From Methanobacteriota archaeon (lineage in GTDB: Archaea; Thermoplasmatota; Poseidoniia; MGIII; CG-Epi1): a stretch of DNA of 18,778 nt. Positions 7,328-13,197 of the stretch are shown here, piece by piece. The notes beneath the pieces were generated by a model. The model was not told the DNA's origin. It made no database searches and saw nothing but the letters and a program-made list of their open reading frames with translations. Both the position numbers and the translations under genes were made by a program. The stretch covers positions 1 through 18,778 of the forward strand of contig JAPOKN010000023.1 in the NCBI GenBank assembly GCA_029977605.1, given 5' to 3'. Positions within the stretch are counted from its first letter, which is position 1. Every line of letters starts with the position of its first letter.

Positions 7328-7464
7328 GTTCCACTAGAGTCCTCCGTATTGGACGCACTATTTACCACTACATCATAGGAACTCTTAGGTGTTTGCTCAT
7401 TAAGCAATGTGTGAAATTCCTCGCTTACTAGCTTGGACATATTGCGGCGAGGAAATAGCGCCAT
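7324..7464 (-). CDS. Small uncharacterised protein, 46 residues, inside the iron-uptake operon
   Basis: The 144-bp gap between the binding-protein gene and the ATPase gene contains an ORF that almost fills it. It starts with ATG at 7464, seven bases after the upstream stop. It ends in a TGA that overlaps the ATPase ATG in the standard ATGA arrangement. The product begins MALFPRRNMSKLVSEEFHTL. It has an amphipathic basic/acidic first half and a Ser/Thr/Asn-rich second half, without a membrane helix or cysteines. I do not recognise a family. The tight junctions on both sides argue for real translation. It could be a small cytoplasmic accessory factor, or merely a coupling ORF that keeps ribosomes on the message. 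Confidence 0.5.
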   Translation of the reverse strand: MALFPRRNMSKLVSEEFHTLLNEQTPKSSYDVVVNSASNTEDSSGT

Positions 7465-7471
7465 TTTCAGC

Positions 7472-8527
7472 TTAACTTTCAGATTCGAAAATGTCGAATT
7501 TGTCGTTAAAATAGGTTTTTATTCCAGGAATGTCTTCGATTAAGCTTCCATAAGAGTTAAGGTGTGCTTGGGCATCTGTCGCCGTTATTCCTGGTGTTCC
7601 TAGTATGTTTTCTAATATTACTCTACCTTCGGTAGAATCATTCATACCAATAAGAGCATCTTGAACTTTATTTTGAGTTGCAGCATCCATATACTCTGGA
7701 TTATACATTACTGGATGTGAGGGTGCTGAACCATATGATGGTAACAAAACGTAATCCTCTTCTGGAAGACACCATTCTTCATTATCTGTAGAATTTTCAT
7801 TACCACAGTAACCGGCAACCGTAGAATCTTTAGCAAATGCTACATCGCCTACACCTTCTGATAAGCATTTCAGAGCACCAGAATAGCTAGAATATGTAGT
7901 TCCAGATTCAGGAATACTTGAATTTTCATTGAAAAAATTATAAACTGTGTTTCTCAAAGATTCAATATCATTTTGATCGCCGACAACATCTGCATATCCA
8001 TTTCCAATCAAGAAACCCATAGGCAACAACATACCTGCAGATTTTAGCCATCCTGTATGGCAAGAAGTCTTTCCTTCTAACAATGCAAACGGATCCGTAG
8101 ATTCATCATCATCCAAATAAGCTTCAGCCATTTCAGAATCTTTCAATACGACCGCATGAGCATTATAAAAAGTACGACCATCGCTCTTCTGGTCAGCTGC
8201 AATAGCTTCTAGTCCGTATTGTTGCCAACCAACCCATGCAGCAGCTCCATCCATGAATGCAATGTGAGCATTTCCAAATCGGAGTGCCTCAATTATTGCG
8301 CCTTCTGATGTTATAGGATATAATTCTACATCCATATCAAGTTCTTTAGCTAAATAATCTGCCATTATTTGCGGATTCTCATCAGGATTTTCATAATCTT
8401 CTTTAACCTCATAAGCGATAATAAATTTTTCTTTTTCAGTAACTTCATCATCACTACCTATACAACCGGTAAAACCAGTGAATACGAACAGCATAGCGAG
8501 CGCAAATGCATTTGTTTTTTTAATCAT
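7472..8527 (-). CDS. Transferrin-like iron-binding lipoprotein, ABC transporter substrate-binding component
   Basis: The protein has 351 residues. A signal ends in lipobox FTGC (C22), so it is anchored outside the membrane. General annotation would be PhnD-like, but the sequence shows transferrin lobe motifs: TFYNAHAVVLKDS (119-131), GKTSCHTGWLKSAG (152-165), YSGALKCLSEGVGDVAFAKDST (215-236) and PSYGSAPSHPV. From knowledge of human transferrin and lactoferrin, D93, Y121 and Y215 align with the iron ligands Asp, Tyr and Tyr. T158, A164 and G165 align with the carbonate-binding loop, with K162 in place of the usual Arg. The fourth ligand, His, appears replaced, perhaps by E300. C156/C221 and C241/C253 match conserved transferrin disulfides. 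It would deliver Fe(III) to the PhnE/PhnC-type transporter encoded downstream. It is the first gene of the operon, preceded by two overlapping iron-box operators. Confidence 0.85.
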   Translation of the reverse strand: MIKKTNAFALAMLFVFTGFTGCIGSDDEVTEKEKFIIAYEVKEDYENPDENPQIMADYLAKELDMDVELYPITSEGAIIEALRFGNAHIAFMDGAAAWVGWQQYGLEAIAADQKSDGRTFYNAHAVVLKDSEMAEAYLDDDESTDPFALLEGKTSCHTGWLKSAGMLLPMGFLIGNGYADVVGDQNDIESLRNTVYNFFNENSSIPESGTTYSSYSGALKCLSEGVGDVAFAKDSTVAGYCGNENSTDNEEWCLPEEDYVLLPSYGSAPSHPVMYNPEYMDAATQNKVQDALIGMNDSTEGRVILENILGTPGITATDAQAHLNSYGSLIEDIPGIKTYFNDKFDIFESES

Positions 8528-8545
8528 TTTTTGCCTTCTTTGAGT

Positions 8546-8561
8546 TTTAGGTTGCCCTAAT
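8546..8561. promoter_or_regulatory. DtxR/IdeR-type operator 1
   Basis: TTTAGG-TTGC-CCTAAT, an inverted repeat with a single end mismatch. It lies 19 bp upstream of the transferrin-like gene start and overlaps or lies just downstream of that gene's predicted transcription start. A metal-loaded repressor bound there would block initiation. It shares base 8561 with operator 2. Confidence 0.7.
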
Positions 8562-8576
8562 TTAGGTCATCCTAAA
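8561..8576. promoter_or_regulatory. DtxR/IdeR-type operator 2
   Basis: TTTAGG-TCAT-CCTAAA, a perfect inverted repeat. It is offset 15 bp from operator 1, forming a tandem pair. The arms TTAGG and CCTAA at four-base spacing also occur in the classic DtxR/IdeR iron box. Confidence 0.7.
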
Positions 8577-8585
8577 AAATAGGAG

Positions 8586-8596
8586 TATATATAATT
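8586..8596 (-). promoter_or_regulatory. TATA box of the transferrin-like/ABC operon
   Basis: On the reverse strand AATTATATATA lies between operators 2 and 3. A start site about 27 bp downstream falls near 8563, inside the operator 1/2 pair, which leaves a leader of about 35 nt. Within that leader AGAAGG sits shortly before the ATG and is a weak Shine-Dalgarno candidate. Confidence 0.45.
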
Positions 8597-8610
8597 TAGG
8601 CTGCCCTAAA
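8595..8610. promoter_or_regulatory. DtxR/IdeR-type operator 3
   Basis: TTTAGG-CTGC-CCTAAA, a perfect inverted repeat lying between the two divergent TATA boxes. It abuts the TATA box of the iron operon on one side. On the other it is close to that of the regulator gene, so it could mediate autoregulation as well as control of the operon. Confidence 0.7.
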
Positions 8611-8619
8611 AAATTAAAA

Positions 8620-8635
8620 GTATATCTTTTATATC
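8620..8635 (+). promoter_or_regulatory. TATA region of the DtxR-like regulator gene
   Basis: GTATATC (8620-8626) and TTTATATC (8628-8635) lie 20-35 bp before the ATG at 8655. Either gives a start site at or within a few bases of that ATG, so the message is leaderless or nearly so. This favours the ATG over the TTG at 8649. Confidence 0.45.
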
Positions 8636-8654
8636 TATGACTTTTTAGTTGGAT

Positions 8655-9314
8655 ATGGCAAGTATGGATGCACTTTCTGAAAGTGCCGAAATGATGATTA
8701 AAAATATTAATGAATTAGCTGCGGATGAAAAAAGAGTAAGGACTTCTGACCTTGCCATAAAAACTGATCTAAAACCAGCTACTGTCACTGAAATGATTCA
8801 ACGCCTTGGCGATTTAGGACTTGTAGATTATGAGGCTTACCACGGCGTGCATTTAACAAAGCAAGGACAGCATGTAGCAGATGTTATTGAACATCGATTC
8901 AATATACTTGAACGTTTTTTAACTGAAATACTAGGGGTCGAAGGCAATGAAGCTGCGGAAGTAGCTTGTAGAATGGAACACGTTTTAACAAGAGATGTGG
9001 AACATAAGCTTACTACTTTTTTAGGAATTGACCCAAAAAAAGAGTCTGAGCTTTTCTGTCACAAAATAAATATTGAAGAGGACAATGAACCTAGATATTT
9101 GCCATTAAGTAATTTTAATGAAGGAAAGATGGGGACTGTCAAATTAATTTTCGAGGACAAAGAATTATCAAAAATACTAAGTGAACAAGGCGTAAGGCCA
9201 GGAAACAAATTAATGCTTAAGGAAAGACAAGACAACATTTACAATGTGGAAACTGATCAAGGGAATTTTTCACTAGACAGAGATACTGCTTCCAAGATTA
9301 TTATTCAGAATTAA
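8655..9314 (+). CDS. DtxR/IdeR-family iron-dependent repressor with FeoA-like C-terminal domain
   Basis: From the ATG at 8655 the protein has 219 residues. A winged helix-turn-helix (RVRTSDLAIKTDLKPATVTEMIQRLGDLGLVDYE, 27-60) is followed by the dimerisation and metal domain with EHRFNILERFLTEILG (79-94) and EVACRMEHVLTRDVE. C105, E108 and H109 match the C-x-x-E-H primary site of DtxR/IdeR. MntR has a Glu in place of this Cys, so iron is the more likely co-repressor. H80 and E86 fit ancillary-site positions. Residues 146 to the end (LPLSNFNEGKMGTVKLI onward) look like the SH3-like FeoA domain. Its own upstream region carries the repeated TTTAGG-N4-CCTAAA palindrome, so it probably represses the divergent uptake operon and itself when iron is plentiful. 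An upstream TTG at 8649 is a less likely start. Confidence 0.88.
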   Translation: MASMDALSESAEMMIKNINELAADEKRVRTSDLAIKTDLKPATVTEMIQRLGDLGLVDYEAYHGVHLTKQGQHVADVIEHRFNILERFLTEILGVEGNEAAEVACRMEHVLTRDVEHKLTTFLGIDPKKESELFCHKINIEEDNEPRYLPLSNFNEGKMGTVKLIFEDKELSKILSEQGVRPGNKLMLKERQDNIYNVETDQGNFSLDRDTASKIIIQN

Positions 9315-9667
9315 TGAGCTCTAAAGGAATACTTTACATAATCGTAAGTGGTGAGAATGACCATAAAAGAGCATTAGAGGCTGTGAGAATGGCCGAATAC
9401 CAAACTGGTGATGCTCGTAACGTAGCATTAATGCTACAGGGCGAAGGCGTTGAATGGCTAAAAGAAGGAAAAGAAGAATATAGAAAGGAGATACAGACCT
9501 CAATTGGGGTTGTACATGAACTCGGCGGTGCTATTTTTCTATGCGGAACATCATTAAATGAAAGAGGACTAACTTCATCTATGGGTGACTATAAATTTAC
9601 AATCTCGTCAGCCGCTAAAAGAATAAGCCAAGTAGTCGATAAAGGATGGCAAATCGCCGTTTTTTAG
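9314..9667 (+). CDS. DsrE/DsrF-like protein
   Basis: This is a 117-residue single-domain protein. It starts with a beta strand GILYIIVSGENDHKRALEAVRMAEYQ and has VALMLQGEGVEWLK and the late motif AIFLCGTSLNERGL (73-86), in which C77 sits at the position of the conserved DsrE/TusD-type cysteine. DsrE-like proteins form small oligomers and carry or relay sulfur as persulfide. Many are uncharacterised. Its ATG overlaps the stop of the iron regulator (TAATG), so the two are translationally coupled. This hints at a link between iron status and sulfur or Fe-S metabolism, but the role is not shown by the sequence. It converges with the flavodoxin gene 12 bp away. Confidence 0.7.
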   Translation: MSSKGILYIIVSGENDHKRALEAVRMAEYQTGDARNVALMLQGEGVEWLKEGKEEYRKEIQTSIGVVHELGGAIFLCGTSLNERGLTSSMGDYKFTISSAAKRISQVVDKGWQIAVF

Positions 9668-9679
9668 TTTAATTTATAA

Positions 9680-10180
9680 CTAGAGTTCAGCGTGAAGAGC
9701 TTTGCACCAATTTTCAATTCTTTCGTCTGTCATTTCGCCTTGATTATCTTCATCTAGTGATAAACCGCACCACTGCCCATCTATCTCTCCCTTAGATTCA
9801 TCATAATCATATCCCTCCGTGGATGTGAAACCCAAAGCTACACCTCCGCCAGCAATCATCTTTTCGTAAACCATACCCATTCCATCTTGGAAAGTATCTG
9901 GATAACCTAATTGATCGCCTTGACCAAAGATTGCAAACTTTACACCGTTGAAATCCATACCGTCCATATCTTCCAAAAGATCTATCCAATCATCTTGAGC
10001 TTCACCAACATACCATGTTGAAATGCCAAGAATCAGAAAATCATATCCTAGCAAATCATCTGGTTCTATTGAACTAACGTCTTGGACTGAACAGTCATGC
10101 TCACTGAAATGCTCTGAAATCAACTCTGCAGCAGTTTCAGTATTGCCTGTGCTTGAACCATAAAATATTCCTATTTTCAT
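9680..10180 (-). CDS. fldA: Flavodoxin, long-chain
   Basis: The true start is the ATG at 10180, giving 166 residues beginning MKIGIFYGSSTGNTETAAEL. An upstream extension to 10294 is in frame but lacks family similarity. The FMN phosphate loop is GSSTGNT (8-14). The isoalloxazine-stacking loops are STWYVGEAQDDW and FGQGDQLGYPDTF. The 20-residue insertion and ending LSLDEDNQGEMTDERIENW mark the long-chain class. Flavodoxin replaces ferredoxin as a low-potential electron carrier and is classically induced by iron starvation. This agrees with the neighbouring iron-uptake locus, although no iron-box palindrome is visible before this gene. The high similarity to bacterial FldA suggests transfer from bacteria. 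Confidence 0.93.
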   Translation of the reverse strand: MKIGIFYGSSTGNTETAAELISEHFSEHDCSVQDVSSIEPDDLLGYDFLILGISTWYVGEAQDDWIDLLEDMDGMDFNGVKFAIFGQGDQLGYPDTFQDGMGMVYEKMIAGGGVALGFTSTEGYDYDESKGEIDGQWCGLSLDEDNQGEMTDERIENWCKALHAEL

Positions 10181-10254
10181 GTGATTGCCTCTTATGAAAT
10201 ATTGATTATCTTGCACTCTATTTGTAAGTTGCGGACAATTAAGAGTATCAAAAA

Positions 10255-10268
10255 GGCTATAACTAGCC
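10255..10268. promoter_or_regulatory. Inverted repeat in the flavodoxin-thioredoxin spacer
   Basis: GGCTA-TAAC-TAGCC is a perfect 5-bp-arm palindrome with a 4-bp centre. It lies in the 140-bp divergent spacer and overlaps a TATA-like CTATAACTA. It differs from the TTTAGG-N4-CCTAAA operator but has the same spacing. It may be a repressor site for either gene. A palindrome this short could arise by chance. Confidence 0.25.
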
Positions 10269-10320
10269 CTCTCATGTAAAATTTGTAGTAACATTATTTT
10301 AATTTACTACAGGAAAAAAA

Positions 10321-10635
10321 ATGAGTACAATTCAAGTAACTGACACAGATTTTGAAAAAACTATTAGTGATAATGAACTAGTATTGGTTGATTTTTGGGC
10401 ACCTTGGTGTGGCCCTTGCAAAGCTTTAGGTCCTGTTCTAGAAGAAATAGCTTCTGAAAATCAAAATATAGTTATTGCAAAAATGAATACTGATGAAAAT
10501 CCAAATACTTCATCCGCTCATGGAATAATGTCCATCCCAACAATGATGATTTTCAAAAATGGACAATTAGTAGACCGATTAGTCGGAGCTATGCCAAAAG
10601 ATGCAGTCATGCAAAAAATAGAACCTCACTTTTAA
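10321..10635 (+). CDS. trxA: Thioredoxin
   Basis: This is a 104-residue classic single-domain thioredoxin. The active site is FWAPWCGPCK (25-34, C30 and C33), the buried acid is D24, and the cis-proline loop is SIPTMMIF (P73), followed by FKNGQLVDRLVGAMPKD. It is a cytoplasmic disulfide reductase that would serve partners such as ribonucleotide reductase and peroxiredoxins. Length and motifs are normal. The gene is divergent from flavodoxin. It converges on the GYF_2-like gene with a four-base overlap of stop codons (10632-10635). An A-run directly precedes the ATG and there is no Shine-Dalgarno sequence. Confidence 0.95.
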   Translation: MSTIQVTDTDFEKTISDNELVLVDFWAPWCGPCKALGPVLEEIASENQNIVIAKMNTDENPNTSSAHGIMSIPTMMIFKNGQLVDRLVGAMPKDAVMQKIEPHF

Positions 10636-11189
10636 GAAAAGCTAATTCTAACTTCTGAATTTTTCAATTCTTTAACTAAAGCATCAGTATCTGAAGTACT
10701 TAAGTTACATACCAAAGTATATACTTCATACATTTTATGAAAACTACTAATTTCTATCTTCGAGTAATTATCGGAAGCTGTTATACTTACATTTAATATT
10801 TTAACTATAGGAATTCCACCTTCTCGTGGTTCTCCTGTTAAAATGGAGGCTATCTCTTCTTTCCGGAATCCGCCACCTTCAACTACTAGATGATCCCCAT
10901 AAATCATTAGCCATCTACCCTTTACTTTTACATCTTCCCAAGCCAAGCTAGCTGGAAGAGGAGGACCTTCTGCAACTACTTCTTTTAGTTCACCCCACTC
11001 ATCTTCATTCCAAAGATTATTCTCTAACAAAAAACCTATAGGCAACCAATCTTCACCGTCCCAAAATCTTGCATCCTTTGATAATTCGCCTTTACCTAAA
11101 TCATCTACCAATCTTTTTTCAGGAATTGGTCCATAGACTTCGTCGTCAACTTTTACTAAATATTCTTGATCAATCTCAGAATCGCTCAT
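10632..11189 (-). CDS. GYF_2-like domain protein of unknown function
   Basis: The protein has 185 residues and no signal or membrane segment. Residues 9-55 (EYLVKVDDEVYGPIPEKRLVDDLGKGELSKDARFWDGEDWLPIGFL) follow the GYF_2 (DUF4339) pattern: Y-x-x-x-x-G/E-x-x-x-G-P, a helix ending in G-x-L, then a W-x-G/D-x-x-W-x-P turn. Such domains are probable peptide-binding modules. The remaining 110 residues, from KGRWLMIYGDHLVVEGGGFRKEEI onward, look like a beta-rich domain ending in a helix, perhaps PH-like. I cannot name it. It is the last gene of the long minus-strand operon, and its ATG overlaps the stop of the transglutaminase-like gene by four bases. Confidence 0.6.
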   Translation of the reverse strand: MSDSEIDQEYLVKVDDEVYGPIPEKRLVDDLGKGELSKDARFWDGEDWLPIGFLLENNLWNEDEWGELKEVVAEGPPLPASLAWEDVKVKGRWLMIYGDHLVVEGGGFRKEEIASILTGEPREGGIPIVKILNVSITASDNYSKIEISSFHKMYEVYTLVCNLSTSDTDALVKELKNSEVRISFS

Positions 11190-12556
11190 TTTGCCTCATA
11201 AATATATGCACTACTAGAATCTAAATCTGGCATTTCACCTAACCTCCACCCCGGTGCTGTGGTTTCTGCGTAATAATAGCTAATTTCATCGGATTCGCCT
11301 TCATTAAGTACATAGTGCACTCCTTCCGCCCCAGTTACATCAATCCCTACTGCTGCGTGTCCATACCCATCCCATGCTTCGGGTATTAATATTATGGAGG
11401 CATTATATTCTAAAATTTCAACTAATGAGATTAAAAGTGCTGAAGTGTCTTCACAATCTCCTGTTTGATCAATTAAAGTTTCTATAGGGTATCTTGGATA
11501 TTCACCAACTCCAGCAGTTACATTATCTTCAGAATATTTTAGTGACTGAGTAAAACTAAGGAAAAAGTTGATTTTGTTCAGAGGTGAAAAATTTTCATTA
11601 GAAGACATGTTATTCAATATGCCTGCTATTTCAATCAATTCAGAATCACTAGTTGTAACAAAATTAAGATAATCTTTGTAATCTCTTATTTCATGTGTTT
11701 GACTTACATAATACGAATACCTAGCAGGATCAAAAGTATAGCTAAATTGATATTCTGCCATCTGAAATGTCCATTTGAATGACTTAAGGTAACCAAAATT
11801 AAAAACCTCTATTTCTAAAATTAAAGATGCATCGTCCGAGTCATTTGAATCATCCAAACTCCCATCTAGAGTGCCATTTGAATTATTCCAAGTCTTACTT
11901 TCTAAATCAAAAGTAATTGTTTCACTGTAACTTGAATTTGAACTGCTAATATCTAATTCCTCTGAATTACGGAATTTCAAAAAATAAGCAACTACTCTAA
12001 ACTCATGAAATGTTTGATTGTCAGGAATATTATATTCAAATTCTGCTGTCAGGTTAAAACTTTCTTGCCAAGGAACCTGCCATGGATTTCCTGCATTATC
12101 AAAACGCTTCAATTGTTCATTATCCTCATATAAGAAAAAAAGAAATGGGGCAGTTTGCCGATTATTTTGTTTGTCAATCAACTCAACACTCTTAAAACTA
12201 AATTTTAATGCTAGGTCATTGTACGGATCTAAATCTTCTGAATCATTAAAACCATCATTATCATCATCAGGATCTAAATTATCACCTATACCATCCAAAT
12301 CATTATCTGCACTTTCTTGAGGATCAAAAGGAAAAAAATCTTCTGAATCATTAAAACCATCATTATCATCATCAATATCTGAATTATCGCCTATTCCATC
12401 TGAATCATTATCATTCCATTCACTAGAATCCCTTGGAAAGGCATCTTCAGCATTAGGAATTCCATCTAGATCAGCATCATACAACATTTGGTTAAGAAGT
12501 GCTCCAACCAATAGACCCACTACTAAAATAGAAGATAATTTTACACTTGATTTCAT
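11186..12556 (-). CDS. Secreted transglutaminase-like protein with thrombospondin-type-3 calcium repeats
   Basis: The protein has 456 residues. An N-terminal hydrophobic anchor (7-24) leads directly into three or four Asp-rich repeats (27-113) of the type D-x-D-x-D-G-x-x-D/N, as in DADLDGIPNAEDAFP and DNDSDGIGDNSD. These bind Ca2+ and form rigid spacers. A beta-rich middle follows. The C-terminal domain is transglutaminase/protease-like: GDCEDTSALL (C368), DGYGHAAVGID (H400) and YYAETTAPGW (E431) form a plausible Cys-His-acid triad. It should act outside the cell, cleaving or cross-linking proteins. This architecture is common in marine Euryarchaeota. It overlaps the HAD gene by one base (TAATG), although the functions look unrelated. 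Confidence 0.75.
   Translation of the reverse strand: MKSSVKLSSILVVGLLVGALLNQMLYDADLDGIPNAEDAFPRDSSEWNDNDSDGIGDNSDIDDDNDGFNDSEDFFPFDPQESADNDLDGIGDNLDPDDDNDGFNDSEDLDPYNDLALKFSFKSVELIDKQNNRQTAPFLFFLYEDNEQLKRFDNAGNPWQVPWQESFNLTAEFEYNIPDNQTFHEFRVVAYFLKFRNSEELDISSSNSSYSETITFDLESKTWNNSNGTLDGSLDDSNDSDDASLILEIEVFNFGYLKSFKWTFQMAEYQFSYTFDPARYSYYVSQTHEIRDYKDYLNFVTTSDSELIEIAGILNNMSSNENFSPLNKINFFLSFTQSLKYSEDNVTAGVGEYPRYPIETLIDQTGDCEDTSALLISLVEILEYNASIILIPEAWDGYGHAAVGIDVTGAEGVHYVLNEGESDEISYYYAETTAPGWRLGEMPDLDSSSAYIYEAK
12231..12374. repeat. Tandem duplication inside the calcium-repeat region (39-bp identical blocks)
   Basis: The 39 bases at 12231-12269 recur identically at 12336-12374, exactly 105 bp (35 codons) apart and in frame. 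They encode the module DDDNDGFNDSEDF/L within the type-3 repeats. The identity at DNA level, including third positions, points to a recent duplication or gene conversion of a 35-residue unit. Confidence 0.85.
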
Positions 12557-13197
12557 TACAAACCTAATAATTTAGGTAATTCACGCATGTTTGTAAAAGG
12601 TTCGGCCCCAGCTTCAATCAATTCCTCTTTTGAACTCATTTTTACTAGACCCAATACTCGTATTCCGGCTCTAACTGAGGCTGTAACTCCAGTGATACTA
12701 TCTTCGATAACTACACATTCATCTTTTGAAAAACCCATTTTATCTGCCGCATATAAGAAAAGTGCGGGATCAGGTTTCGGATTTGCAACCTCAGAAGCGG
12801 TGTAAACTCTTCCCTCAAAATATTTGTAGAGACCAGTTAGTTTTAACGAATTTTCCACATGACCTGGCCTTCCATTTGATGCTACACATTTCGCTAATTT
12901 CAGAGAATCTAAAACTTCAGATATTCCATCCATAGGTACCAAGTCATACTTGTAAGCTTCAGAAACCTTTTGAACTAACCTAGGAACCCACTCATCAGGC
13001 AAATCATTTCCGGACAGTTCTTTCATCCCATAAACGACAGCATCTATTGTCTTACCTCCCCATAACTTAGTTGCTTCTTCCCAAGTCATTTTTATTCCAA
13101 GCTCACCAGCCATTTCAGCTATAACTTTGTTAGTCAAAGGTTCACTATCTACTAGAGTACCATCACAATCAAAAATAACACACTTGACTCGGCTCAA
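12556..13197 (-). CDS. HAD-superfamily phosphatase, beta-phosphoglucomutase-like subfamily
   Basis: The protein has 213 residues. Motif I is FDCDGTLVDSE (9-19; nucleophile D10, acid/base D12). An alpha-helical C1 cap lies at about 20-85. Motif II is the segment CVASNGRPG (S/T-N), motif III is the lysine in NPKPDP, and motif IV is VIEDSITG with the acidic pair. It belongs with small-sugar-phosphate or 6-phosphogluconate phosphatases and beta-phosphoglucomutase-type enzymes. The exact substrate is not evident. The start is TTG at 13197, overlapping the truD stop as TTGA, and no ATG occurs before motif I. It sits mid-operon between a tRNA-modification gene and a secreted protein gene. Confidence 0.85.
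   Translation of the reverse strand: MSRVKCVIFDCDGTLVDSEPLTNKVIAEMAGELGIKMTWEEATKLWGGKTIDAVVYGMKELSGNDLPDEWVPRLVQKVSEAYKYDLVPMDGISEVLDSLKLAKCVASNGRPGHVENSLKLTGLYKYFEGRVYTASEVANPKPDPALFLYAADKMGFSKDECVVIEDSITGVTASVRAGIRVLGLVKMSSKEELIEAGAEPFTNMRELPKLLGL

Noticed and set aside
5757..8527. Phosphonate/phosphite ABC importer (phnCDE)
   Set aside because: The ATPase and permease are of this branch, but the binding protein has transferrin iron and carbonate residues and the promoter carries iron-box operators. No C-P lyase or phosphonatase gene is nearby.
10181..10294. 38-residue N-terminal extension of flavodoxin
   Set aside because: It has no family similarity and no signal-peptide character, and MKIGIFYGSSTGNT at 10180 is the standard flavodoxin start. 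The stretch is more likely promoter DNA.
12556..12580. CCTAA-TAAT-TTAGG as a further iron operator
   Set aside because: The arms are in the opposite order (CCTAA first), and it lies within the coding end of the HAD gene rather than in a promoter.
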